A DNA stretch of 64,000 bases. It comes from Rhodospirillaceae bacterium. GTDB lineage: Bacteria; Pseudomonadota; Alphaproteobacteria; Kiloniellales; DSM-21159. Location: contig CP030885.1 of assembly GCA_006969625.1 (NCBI GenBank), forward strand, positions 2,987,430-3,051,429. The letters are read 5' to 3'. Below are positions 38,786-46,869 of the stretch, piece after piece (position 1 is the stretch's first letter; each line of letters opens with the position of its first letter). The notes below the pieces were generated by a model. The model searched no databases, was not told the DNA's origin, and was given only the letters and a program-made list of their open reading frames with translations. The translations under genes were made by a program, and so were the position numbers.

Positions 38786-38800
38786 CGGAAAATCTTGCCG
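38786..38800. promoter_or_regulatory. ftr-like palindrome upstream of flgI
   Basis: CGGAAAATCTTGCCG matches the 15-bp motif shared by the sigma-54 promoters here, with the left arm weak. It lies 108 bases upstream of the flgI promoter and only 17 bases from the fliX CtrA box, so FlbD could act on both directions. Confidence 0.45.
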
Positions 38801-38907
38801 CCCGGCACGCGCGGCAGCCCACCTTGCCCGCGCCACCGGCGCGGATGCGCGCCGCAGAGAGCCTGAAAACCGGCGGAATCCCGCGCGACGAGGGAACCGA
38901 GCCGAGT

Positions 38908-38923
38908 TGGCACGACATTCGCA
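38908..38923 (+). promoter_or_regulatory. Sigma-54 promoter for flgI operon
   Basis: TGGCACG-N4-TCGCA, one mismatch to consensus, correct GG-N10-GC spacing, 80 bases before the flgI ATG. Confidence 0.7.
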
Positions 38924-39002
38924 TAAGTGAGCGCGACCGCAGCCGGCCAGACCCCGAAGAGCCGGCACGGTCAGGGACGACACGGACAGCTTGGCAGAAC
39001 CG

Positions 39003-40145
39003 ATGACCTCACCAGCCGCCCGATTCCCGCGATTCCGTCGCCTCGCCGCCGGCCTGAGCGCCGCGGCAGCGCTGCTGCTGCTCGCAGTCCCGGCCGGCGC
39101 GCAGTCGCGGATCAAGGACATCGCCGAGTTCGAGGGCATCCGCGACAACCTGCTGGTCGGCTACGGCCTGGTCGTCGGCCTGGACGGCACCGGCGACGAC
39201 CTGGGCAGCGCGGTCTTCACCCGCGAGAGCCTGATCGGCATGCTGCAGCGCCTGGGCGTCAACGCACGCGACCAGGACCTCGACACCGACAACGTGGCGG
39301 CGGTGATGGTGACCGCCAACCTGCCGCCGTTCGCCCGCCAGGGCACGCGCATCGACATCTCGGTCTCGGCGCTCGGCGACTCCGAGAGCCTGCAGGGCGG
39401 CACCCTTCTGGTCACGCCGCTGGTCGGCGCCGACGGCGAGGTCTACGCCGTGGCGCAGGGCCCGGTCGCGGTCGGCGGCTTCCAGGCGCAGGGCGCCGCC
39501 GAGCAGATCGTGCGCGGCGTACCGACGACCGGCCGGATCGCCAACGGCGCCATCGTCGAGCGCGAGGTAGAATTCGATCTCGCCAGCCTCGACACGGTCC
39601 AGGTCTCGCTGCGCAATCCGGACCTGACCACGGCCCGGCGCATCGCCACCGCCATCAACGACTTCACCGGCCTGCCGGTCGCCCGCCCCTCCGACCCCGG
39701 CACGGTGAACGTGCAGGTGCCGCCGACCTATGCCGGCGACACCGTGGCGATGCTGACCGACATCGAACAGCTTCCCGTCGCCGTCGACCAGGTGGCGCGC
39801 GTGGTCATCGACGAGCGCTCCGGCGTGATCGTGATGGGCGAGAACGTGCGCATCTCCGAGGTCGCCATCGCCCAAGGCAACCTGACGATCCGGGTCACCG
39901 AGACGCCGCAGGTCAGCCAGCCCGGCCCCTTGGCCGAAGCGGGTCAGACGGCGGTGGTGCCGCGCACCAACATCGAAATCGACGAGGACGAGGAGCGTCG
40001 CCTCGCGGTGCTGCCGGCCGGCGTCACCCTGCAGGAGCTGGTCAACGGTCTGAACGCGCTCGGTGTCGGTCCGCGCGACATGATCACCATCCTGCAGGCC
40101 ATCAAGGCGGCCGGCGCGCTGCAGGCCGAGATCGAGGTGATGTGA
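39003..40145 (+). CDS. flgI: Flagellar P-ring protein FlgI
   Basis: A 380-residue periplasmic P-ring subunit. The signal peptide ends near residue 33 (LLLLAVPAGAQS). The mature protein starts with RIKDIAEFEGIRDNLLVGYG, has LVVGLDGTGDD, and closes with TLQELVNGLNALGVGPRDMI. Length is typical (about 370). The ATG at 39003 is preferred to a TTG at 38991. First gene of flgI-flgJ-flgN-like-flgK-flgL-fliW. Confidence 0.97.
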   Translation: MTSPAARFPRFRRLAAGLSAAAALLLLAVPAGAQSRIKDIAEFEGIRDNLLVGYGLVVGLDGTGDDLGSAVFTRESLIGMLQRLGVNARDQDLDTDNVAAVMVTANLPPFARQGTRIDISVSALGDSESLQGGTLLVTPLVGADGEVYAVAQGPVAVGGFQAQGAAEQIVRGVPTTGRIANGAIVEREVEFDLASLDTVQVSLRNPDLTTARRIATAINDFTGLPVARPSDPGTVNVQVPPTYAGDTVAMLTDIEQLPVAVDQVARVVIDERSGVIVMGENVRISEVAIAQGNLTIRVTETPQVSQPGPLAEAGQTAVVPRTNIEIDEDEERRLAVLPAGVTLQELVNGLNALGVGPRDMITILQAIKAAGALQAEIEVM

Positions 40146-40459
40146 TGATGGACGTCAACACGCTTCTCGCCGCCCAGGGCGCCCAGCCGGTCGGAGCCGA
40201 CGGCGCGGCGGAGCGCGCGCGCAGGGAGGCCCAGGCCGAGCAGGTCGGCCAGAAGTTCGAGGCCATGTTCCTGGCCCAGATGCTGGCGCCGATGTTCGAC
40301 GGCGTCGGCGAAGGCGGCCTGTTCGGCGGCCAGAGCGCCAAGGCCTACAAGTCGGTGCTGATGGACGAGTACGGCAAGGCCATGGCGGCCAACGGCGGGG
40401 TCGGCATCGCCGACCGGGTGAAGGCGGAAATCCTCAAGCTGCAGGAGGCGACGCGATGA
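40145..40459 (+). CDS. flgJ: FlgJ-type rod-binding protein (no muramidase domain)
   Basis: A 104-residue protein equal to the N-terminal rod-cap domain of FlgJ (QKFEAMFLAQMLAPMFDGVG, then SVLMDEYGKAMAANGGVGIA). The muramidase domain of enterobacterial FlgJ is absent, as is usual in Alphaproteobacteria. Its start overlaps the flgI stop, and its stop overlaps the next gene by 4 bases. Confidence 0.93.
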   Translation: MMDVNTLLAAQGAQPVGADGAAERARREAQAEQVGQKFEAMFLAQMLAPMFDGVGEGGLFGGQSAKAYKSVLMDEYGKAMAANGGVGIADRVKAEILKLQEATR

Positions 40460-40941
40460 GCGCTGAACTGGCGATTCATACGCTGCCGGCACCGCGCGAC
40501 GCGGCGGCCACCACCGACGCGGTGACGGCGTTGCTGAGCGTGACCAGCCGGCTGATCGGCGTGTTGGAGCAGGAAATCGAGATGCTGCGGGGCATGAAGC
40601 CGCGGGAAATGCAGAGCTTGCAGCACGACAAGATCGTCCTCGCCGCCGCCTACGAGGCCGCCGTGCGCGACCTGCAGGCCGACGAGGCCGCCATGACTGG
40701 CATCGCACCCGCCGTGCGCGCGGAACTGCGCGAGACCACGGAGCGCTTCCAGACGGCGTTGCAGGCCAACGAGCGGGCCTTGCGCGCCGCCAAGGACGCC
40801 ACCGACCGCCTGCTCAAGCACATCGTCGCCGAGGCCGAGCGTCAGCGCGGCCAGGCCAACGCCTACGGCGCGCGTGGCGGCAAGGCGGTCGCCCAGCCCG
40901 CCGGCGCCGCCCTGTCGCTGAGCGTCGACCAGCGGCTGTAA
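40456..40941 (+). CDS. FlgN-like flagellar chaperone
   Basis: A 161-residue helical protein (DAVTALLSVTSRLIGVLEQE, then MLRGMKPREMQSLQHDKIVL). The position directly before flgK-flgL, the length and the helical pattern fit a FlgN-type chaperone for the hook-filament junction proteins, but FlgN families diverge strongly and I cannot confirm by motif. The start overlaps the flgJ stop by 4 bases. Confidence 0.75.
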   Translation: MSAELAIHTLPAPRDAAATTDAVTALLSVTSRLIGVLEQEIEMLRGMKPREMQSLQHDKIVLAAAYEAAVRDLQADEAAMTGIAPAVRAELRETTERFQTALQANERALRAAKDATDRLLKHIVAEAERQRGQANAYGARGGKAVAQPAGAALSLSVDQRL

Positions 40942-40978
40942 GCCCCGCACACCCCCAACCGGACCGGCGGACCCGACC

Positions 40979-42799
40979 ATGTCCCTGACCGTCTCCCTGC
41001 GCACCGCGCTCTCCGGCCTGCAGATCAATCAGGCGGCGATTACGACGACGTCGAACAACGTCGCCAACGCCAACACCGAGGGCTACACCCGCAAGGAAGT
41101 CGAGCCGACCGCGCGCACGATTATCGGCCAGGGCGCGGGCGTCGAACTGGGCGCCCTGCGTCGCTCGGTGGACGACCGCCTGGTGCGCGAGATCCGCGAG
41201 GGCGCCGCCATGCTCGGCACGCTCGACGTCAAGGGAACCTATCTCCAGCGCATCCAGGACCTGTTCGGCAAGCCGGCCGACAACTCATCGCTCGCCAACC
41301 GGCTCGACGCCCTCGGCGCCGCCATGGCGAACCTCTCGGTCACGCCGGAGAGCGAGAGCGAGCGTATCAACCTGATCAACGAGGCCGAGCGGGTCGCCCA
41401 GCAGCTTCGCGACATGAGCGCCGAGGTGCAGGACCTGCGCCTGGAGGCGGACCAGGACATCGCGCGTGCCGTCGAGGTGATCAACGACCAGCTCGAGTCG
41501 GTCGCCCGGCTGAACAACGAGATTTCGCAGCTCAAGGGCCTGGGCCAGCCGACGGTGGAGCTCGAAGACCAGCGCGACAACGCCATCGACACCATCAGCC
41601 AGTACATGGAGATCAACTACTTCGAGCGCGGGACCGGCGAGGTCGTGGTCTACACGCCGGACGGCACGATCCTGGCGGACAACGCGGCCAAGAGCCTGAG
41701 CCACGACGCCGCCTCGACCATGGGACCGCTGGTCACCTACGCCGGCGGCAGCATCGACGGCATCGACGTCGGCTCGCTGGACCTGACGCCGCTGCTCGAC
41801 GAGGGCGAGATCGCCGGGCTCATCCAGCTTCGCGACACCGACCTGCCGAACCTGCAGGCCGAACTGGACCGCATGACCCAGATGCTGCGCGACCAGGTGA
41901 ACGCGATCCACAATCGCGGCAGCGGCCTGCCGGCGGCCAACACCCTGACCGGCCAGCGCGCCTTCGCCGCCCCGGCGACCGACCAGATCACGCTGACGGC
42001 CGACGTGCGCTTTTCCATCGTCGACGCCGACGGCGTGGTGCAGGCGGCGCACACCCTCACCGCCGGCACCTACTCAATCAACGCCCTGACGACCGACGTG
42101 ACCACCGGCCTTGGCGGCGCCGGCACGCTGAGCCTCACCGCGGATGGCACGGTGCAGTTCGATGCCGCCAATGCCGCCCACGGCGTCGCGCTGGCCGACT
42201 TCGGCGCCGTCGGCGACCAGGACATCACCTTCGACGACGGCACGCCGACCGCCTTCGCCGACACCGGCCTGTCCCACTTCCTGGGTCTGAACGACTTCTT
42301 CACCACCGGCGACACGGTCTTCGATGCGGATTCCAGTGTGGTCCAGACCGGGATCGCCGCCACGCTGCAGGTGCGCAGCGACATCGTGACCAGCCCGCAA
42401 CTGATCTCCCGCGGTCAGCTCTCGACCGCCGCGGCGGCCGGCGAAACCGGCATCGGCAACGGCGACAACCGCATCGCCACCGAGCTGGCCGAGATGTTCG
42501 ACGCCGAAATCTCCGTCCCGGCGGCCGGCAACCTGGCGCTGACCCGCACCACCCTGGCCGGTTACGGCGCCGACATCCTGTCGAACGCCGCCATGGAGGC
42601 CAGCGCCGTCGAGGACAACAAGGCCTTCCGCGAAGCCCTGTCGCAGGAGCTCGACTACCGGCGCAGCGCCGTCAGTGGCGTCAACATCGACGAGGAGATG
42701 GCCAAGCTGGTGCTCTACCAGAACGCCTACACCGCCTCCGCGCGGGTGATCGACACCGCTCGCCGCATGTTCGAAACCCTCGAAGGCATCATGCGCTAA
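40979..42799 (+). CDS. flgK: Hook-filament junction protein FlgK (HAP1)
   Basis: A 606-residue junction protein. Its N-terminal rod/hook motif is TTTSNNVANANTEGYTRKEV and its C-terminal helix EEMAKLVLYQNAYTASARVI. The middle (about 320-470) is a Thr/Ala/Gly/Asp-rich beta domain exposed on the outside, with segments such as LTADVRFSIVDADG. Length is within the range for large FlgK. It is 37 bases after the chaperone gene and 15 before flgL. Confidence 0.96.
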   Translation: MSLTVSLRTALSGLQINQAAITTTSNNVANANTEGYTRKEVEPTARTIIGQGAGVELGALRRSVDDRLVREIREGAAMLGTLDVKGTYLQRIQDLFGKPADNSSLANRLDALGAAMANLSVTPESESERINLINEAERVAQQLRDMSAEVQDLRLEADQDIARAVEVINDQLESVARLNNEISQLKGLGQPTVELEDQRDNAIDTISQYMEINYFERGTGEVVVYTPDGTILADNAAKSLSHDAASTMGPLVTYAGGSIDGIDVGSLDLTPLLDEGEIAGLIQLRDTDLPNLQAELDRMTQMLRDQVNAIHNRGSGLPAANTLTGQRAFAAPATDQITLTADVRFSIVDADGVVQAAHTLTAGTYSINALTTDVTTGLGGAGTLSLTADGTVQFDAANAAHGVALADFGAVGDQDITFDDGTPTAFADTGLSHFLGLNDFFTTGDTVFDADSSVVQTGIAATLQVRSDIVTSPQLISRGQLSTAAAAGETGIGNGDNRIATELAEMFDAEISVPAAGNLALTRTTLAGYGADILSNAAMEASAVEDNKAFREALSQELDYRRSAVSGVNIDEEMAKLVLYQNAYTASARVIDTARRMFETLEGIMR

Positions 42800-42814
42800 G
42801 CGCGAGGACGTCCG

Positions 42815-43747
42815 ATGATCTACCGCGTCTCCACCTTCGGCACGCACGAGCTCAGCGTCTACAACGCGATGAATACCCAGTCGCGTCTGCAGAGCGGGCA
42901 GATCGCGGTGACCACCGGCATGAAATCACAGGACTATGCCGGCCTGAATGTCGACACCCGGCGCCTGCTGTCGATGGAATCGGCGGTCGCCCGGATCGAG
43001 GCCTACGAGCGGAACATCTCCACGGTCGAGCGCCGGCTGCAGGCGATGGAGACGAACGTCTCGCAGCTGCACGACATCGCAAGCGAGGCGAAGACGCTGC
43101 TGATCAACGCGCTCAACGCCCAGGACGCGGAGGAACTGCAGCTCGACGTGCGGGCCGGCGACATGCTGGAGCAGATCGCCGGGCTGCTGAACCTGAAGTT
43201 CGAGGAACGCTATCTCTTCGCCGGCGGCCGGACCGGGACCGAGCCGGTCGACCTCGGCGCCTTCGACCCGACCGACGCGGGCTACGACCCCAACGACCCG
43301 ACCCCGGACAACGCCGGCTACTACGCCGGCGACACCACGGCCCCGACCGCGCGCATCGACGAGTCTCTGACGCTCGACTATGGCGTCACCGCGGCCGAGC
43401 GTTCCTTCGAGCGCCTGATCCGCGGCCTCAAGCTGGCCGAGAACGCCGGCGCCCCGGGCAGCATCGATCGGCCGACGCTCGAGCAGGCTCTCGCGCTTGT
43501 GAACGAGGCGGCGCGCGACATTCCCGACGTGCGCGGGCGCATCGGCGCCAACCTGAAGACCCTGGAGTCGGTGCGCGACAAGCAGGAGCAGCTGCGCATC
43601 TACGCCGAGGAGACGATCAGCCAGACCGAGGCCGCCGACCTGGCCGAAACCATGACCCGGATCACCGCCGACCAAGTGCTGCTGGAGGCCTCCTATTCCG
43701 TCACCGCCCGGCTGGCGCAACTCAGCCTGGCCAGCTTCCTGCGTTAA
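42815..43747 (+). CDS. flgL: Hook-filament junction protein FlgL (HAP3)
   Basis: A 310-residue flagellin-related junction protein. The N-terminal helix (YNAMNTQSRLQSGQIAVTTG) and C-terminal helices (ADLAETMTRITADQVLLEAS) follow the flagellin fold. The central part is Asp/Pro-rich (FDPTDAGYDPNDPTPDNAGY). It completes the filament junction with FlgK. Confidence 0.94.
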   Translation: MIYRVSTFGTHELSVYNAMNTQSRLQSGQIAVTTGMKSQDYAGLNVDTRRLLSMESAVARIEAYERNISTVERRLQAMETNVSQLHDIASEAKTLLINALNAQDAEELQLDVRAGDMLEQIAGLLNLKFEERYLFAGGRTGTEPVDLGAFDPTDAGYDPNDPTPDNAGYYAGDTTAPTARIDESLTLDYGVTAAERSFERLIRGLKLAENAGAPGSIDRPTLEQALALVNEAARDIPDVRGRIGANLKTLESVRDKQEQLRIYAEETISQTEAADLAETMTRITADQVLLEASYSVTARLAQLSLASFLR

Positions 43748-43782
43748 CCGAGCCGCAACCTCGCGCCATGGAGACTTCAGTC

Positions 43783-44283
43783 ATGTCGCCTTCCGCTCAC
43801 GCCCTGGCCGCCACGGCCTTCGCCCAGGATCCCGTCATGCCGCGCACCGCCGTGGAGACGCGCTTCGGCACCTTCGAGTTCGACGAGGCCAATACGCTGT
43901 TCATGCCGTGCGGTCCCCTTGGCTTCGCCGGCCACCGCCACTTCGGCCTGGCCAACTTGCCGGACCCCAAGCTCGGCGCCTTCAAGCTGCTGCAGTCGCT
44001 GGACGATGCCGAGGTCAGCTTCATCGTCACGCCGCTGGAACTCGACCCAGCGCTGATCCCGGCCGCCGACCTGGCGGCGGGCGCTCAATCCGTCGGTTTC
44101 GATCCGCAGACGGCCGACCCGGTGCTGATCGTCACCGCCCGCGCGGAGCCGGAGGGCACCAAGCTGAGCGTCAACCTGCGCGCCCCCATCCTGCTGGACC
44201 TGAACCGTCGGCTGGCGCGGCAGGTCGTGCTCGGCAACGCCGACCTGCCGGTCCGCCACGCCATCAACGGCCCGCAGGCCTAG
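43783..44283 (+). CDS. fliW: Flagellar assembly factor FliW
   Basis: A 166-residue FliW protein. It has the family segments ETRFGTFEFDEANTLFMPCG, PLGFAGHRHFGLANL, and the C-terminal VNLRAPILLDLNRRLARQVV. In Bacillus FliW binds either flagellin or CsrA, so free flagellin pool size sets translation of flagellin mRNA. The start at 43783 is preferred to an ATG at 43768 because GGAGA sits eight bases before it. csrA is at 20827. Last gene of the flgI operon. Confidence 0.93.
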   Translation: MSPSAHALAATAFAQDPVMPRTAVETRFGTFEFDEANTLFMPCGPLGFAGHRHFGLANLPDPKLGAFKLLQSLDDAEVSFIVTPLELDPALIPAADLAAGAQSVGFDPQTADPVLIVTARAEPEGTKLSVNLRAPILLDLNRRLARQVVLGNADLPVRHAINGPQA

Positions 44284-44296
44284 GCCCCCTGACCGT

Positions 44297-46525
44297 TCAG
44301 CCCGACCCCAGATCCCGCTCCAGCGCCGCGCGGATCGGCGGTAAGGTGTCGGCCAGCGGGGTGCCCGGCGGTGCGATGAACATCTCCATGCGCGGATACC
44401 AGGGCAGGCGGTCGGTGCCGAGCCGGATCCAGCTCCCCTCCAGCGAGGTGAAGCGGTAGGCGCGGCAGCCGAGCGCGCCCGCCATATTGGCGACCGTGGT
44501 GCTAGGCGTGACCACGGCGTCGAGGGCGGTCATCAGCGCCGCCACCTCGTCCAAGTCGTCGGTCAGGTCGATCTCCGCATCGAGAGAGATCAGCTTGCCG
44601 GCCAGCGGCCCGCCCATCGCCGCCCGCTCCTCCTCCGCCAGACCGTACTGCAGGCTGACGAACTGCACCGCCGGCGTGTCCAGAAGAGGCTGCAGCTCCT
44701 CCAGCGCCAGATAGCCGGCCATGCGGCGCGTCAAGAGCAGCATCGAACGCCAGCAGACGCCGACCTTCGGCATCGGCCCCAAAGCCTCGAGCCGCGCGCG
44801 CCAATGCGCGACCCGCTGCGGGTCGGCCTCTACGAAGCCGGCACTCTGCGGGAAGCGCTCCAGGCTGCGCCGGTAGCGCGCCGGCAGGCTGCCCAATTGC
44901 AAGGCGAAATCCAGGTCGGCGTCGAAGGCCTCGATTCCCTGGCTCTCGTCGGCCCGCTCGGCCGGCCGCACCTCGACCTGCGGGAACGAGCGCGCGACCA
45001 GCGGCAGAATCTTGGGGTGCACCTCAACGGCGATACGGGCATCGGCCCCCGCCTCGGCGATCAGGTCGGGCAGGCACGAGAGATAGAAGAGCTGGTCGCC
45101 GACGCCCTGTTCGGCGATCACGCCAAGGCGCTTGCCGGCGAGCGCCTGCCCCTCCCACAGCGGCCGCCGGGTCTGGCGCCAGCCGCAGCGCACCCGCGCG
45201 TGCACGCCCATCTCGTAGTGGTCCCAGCCGGCTTCCAGGTGGCCCAGGCCGAGCAGCGCATAGGCCTTGTTGTAGAGCGTCGCCGGCGACAGCGGACCGA
45301 GGCGTCCGGCCCGCTCGAAAGCCTCCAGCGCGGCGGCGTAGTCGCCGCGCCGGTTCTTCAGGATGCCGAGATTGTTCCAGGCGTGCGGATACGCCGGGTC
45401 GCTCTCGTTGGCCCGGCGCAGCACCGCGTCGGCGGCGTCCAGTTCGTGCCGGTCGATGTGCACCCGGGCCTGCATGGTCAGGGCCGGCGCGTGCGCCGGG
45501 TCGAGGGCGAGCGCCCGGCCCAGCTCGGCCTCGGCCTCGGGGATGCGGTCGATCTGCAGCAGCACCTCGGCCAGAGCGACGGCCTGGGCGGGATCGTCCG
45601 GCGCCAGCTCGAGACCGCGCCGGCCGGCGGCAACCGCCTCTCCCTCGCGGCCCAGCTTGACCAGGACGAGGGCGCGCAGGCGATGCAGCTTGGCCAGCGC
45701 CGGATGCCGCGAGACCGCACGCTCGACCAGCGCCAGGGCCTCGGCATTGCGGCCCAGGCCGTACAACAGGTTGGCGTAGGTGCCGAGCACCTCCGCGTCG
45801 TTGACGTCCAGCAGCATCGCCTCCTGCAGCGCCGCCTCCGCCCCGGCATAGTCGGACAGGGCGATGCGGGCGTGCGCCAGGCTGAGGCGCGCGTCGAGGC
45901 GCGAGAGATCGAGTTCCACCGCCTTCTGCGCGGCGAGCGCGGCATTGGCCGGATCGCCGGCCGCGAGCAGGATGGCCGCGAGGCGCGCGAATGCTGGCGC
46001 GCTGTCGGGCCAGCGGTCGAGCGCCAGGTTGCAGGCCTCGACCGCACCGCCGGGCAGGCCATGGCGGCTCAGGCGCTCGGCGGCCTTGATCAGCAGATGC
46101 GGCGTGCCCGTGCCGCGTTGCAGGGCCTTGAGGCCGCGCAGGACCGCGCTGTCTCCGCCCGGCAGCCAGGCGGCGACCAGCAGCTCGGCAAGGATGTCTG
46201 CAAAGCCCTCGGGCAAGGCGTCGGCAGGCCTGGCGGCCAGCTTGAGCAACAGGCGTTCGGCCTCGCCGCGCCGCCCGAGCCGAACCAGGGCGCCGGCCAG
46301 CTTGGCCCTGGTGTCGAGCGGCCGCGCGTCGATCTTCAAGGCCTCGCGGTAGGCCTTCTCCGCCTCCTTGTCGCGGTCTGCCGCTGCCAGGGCATCGGCC
46401 AGGGCCGTCTTCAGCCCGGCGTCGCGCGGCCGTTGGCGCACGGCGGCCCGCAGCCGTTCGATCTCGCTGCCGGAGACCATCGGCTGCGCCGGAACCGCGG
46501 CGAGCGTGCGGCGGGGAAGGCTCAT
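44297..46525 (-). CDS. TPR protein with glycosyltransferase-like C-terminal domain (possible flagellin glycosyltransferase)
   Basis: A 742-residue cytosolic protein. Residues ~25-420 are tetratricopeptide repeats (for example PDSAPAFARLAAILLAAGDP, VLGTYANLLYGLGRNAEALA, AWNNLGILKNRRGDYAAALE). From about 450 it has a GT-B-like domain ending in GVCWRSMLLLTRR, VQFVSLQY, and DAVVTPSTTVANMAGALG, resembling the ADP-heptose-type donor-binding half. The same TPR-plus-GT layout occurs in Caulobacter FlmG, which glycosylates flagellin. It stands between fliW and flagellin 1, divergent from the flagellin. An ATG at 46564 could be the start instead. The acceptor remains inferred. Confidence 0.78.
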   Translation of the reverse strand: MSLPRRTLAAVPAQPMVSGSEIERLRAAVRQRPRDAGLKTALADALAAADRDKEAEKAYREALKIDARPLDTRAKLAGALVRLGRRGEAERLLLKLAARPADALPEGFADILAELLVAAWLPGGDSAVLRGLKALQRGTGTPHLLIKAAERLSRHGLPGGAVEACNLALDRWPDSAPAFARLAAILLAAGDPANAALAAQKAVELDLSRLDARLSLAHARIALSDYAGAEAALQEAMLLDVNDAEVLGTYANLLYGLGRNAEALALVERAVSRHPALAKLHRLRALVLVKLGREGEAVAAGRRGLELAPDDPAQAVALAEVLLQIDRIPEAEAELGRALALDPAHAPALTMQARVHIDRHELDAADAVLRRANESDPAYPHAWNNLGILKNRRGDYAAALEAFERAGRLGPLSPATLYNKAYALLGLGHLEAGWDHYEMGVHARVRCGWRQTRRPLWEGQALAGKRLGVIAEQGVGDQLFYLSCLPDLIAEAGADARIAVEVHPKILPLVARSFPQVEVRPAERADESQGIEAFDADLDFALQLGSLPARYRRSLERFPQSAGFVEADPQRVAHWRARLEALGPMPKVGVCWRSMLLLTRRMAGYLALEELQPLLDTPAVQFVSLQYGLAEEERAAMGGPLAGKLISLDAEIDLTDDLDEVAALMTALDAVVTPSTTVANMAGALGCRAYRFTSLEGSWIRLGTDRLPWYPRMEMFIAPPGTPLADTLPPIRAALERDLGSG

Positions 46526-46617
46526 CGGGACCTCGCTGGCCTGCGGGCGCTGGAGCGCCTCCATCGCCGCGACCGTGCCGGCTTATGCTTTCGGAAGTCT
46601 TAAGGGATCGGTACGCC

Positions 46618-46750
46618 CGGCAGAAACTGCCCGGCAGATTCTGCGTGGGTCGGAAATTCCTGCCGCGTTAACCGGGTCGAAACTGCCGGGTGGGCAAACT
46701 GTGCAGCCTCGACGAGGCAAGTTCTGCCGCGCTTTCGGCAGGTTTCGCCG
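46618..46750. promoter_or_regulatory. Array of about seven ftr-like palindromes upstream of flagellin 1
   Basis: Within 133 bases the 15-bp motif CGGCARNNNYTGCCG appears as full or near-full copies at 46618, 46632, 46651, 46715 and 46736, with half copies near 46674-46688 and 46692-46706. The last copy ends 3 bases before the sigma-54 promoter. Copies share GGCA and TGCC arms with variable centres. They are read as multiple binding sites for an NtrC-family enhancer-binding protein, presumably FlbD. The remainder of the 344-base gap holds the promoter and leader. Confidence 0.72.
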
Positions 46751-46753
46751 AGT

Positions 46754-46769
46754 TGGCACGGCGATTGCT
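46754..46769 (+). promoter_or_regulatory. Sigma-54 promoter for flagellin 1
   Basis: TGGCACG-N4-TTGCT is a perfect match to the sigma-54 consensus. It predicts transcription starting near 46780 and a leader of about 90 bases. Confidence 0.9.
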
Positions 46770-46779
46770 GGTCGCTCAG

Positions 46780-46869
46780 CGGACGCGCAGTCGTCCGTCT
46801 TTCGGGACCGCTCGGTCCCACCCTGACAGGAAGTCGGGGGTACATCATCCAAGTAGGAGACATCGGACT
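46780..46869 (+). promoter_or_regulatory. Flagellin 1 leader with five GGA motifs (possible CsrA target)
   Basis: GGA occurs at 46781, 46805, 46829, 46856 and 46865. Two lie in or at the base of small hairpins (CGGACG pairing with CGTCCG; GGGACC pairing with GGTCCC), and the fourth is the Shine-Dalgarno AGGAGA itself. CsrA binds GGA in such positions and blocks ribosome entry. Confidence 0.5.

Noticed and set aside
44804..46603. 599-codon plus-strand open frame opposite the TPR-glycosyltransferase
   Set aside because: Shadow of a TPR gene; translation is Gln/Gly/Ala/Arg-rich without motifs.
46618..46750. Possible short CRISPR-like array
   Set aside because: Copies are 15-bp palindromes at irregular spacing, with no constant spacer length and no cas genes; better explained as regulator binding sites.
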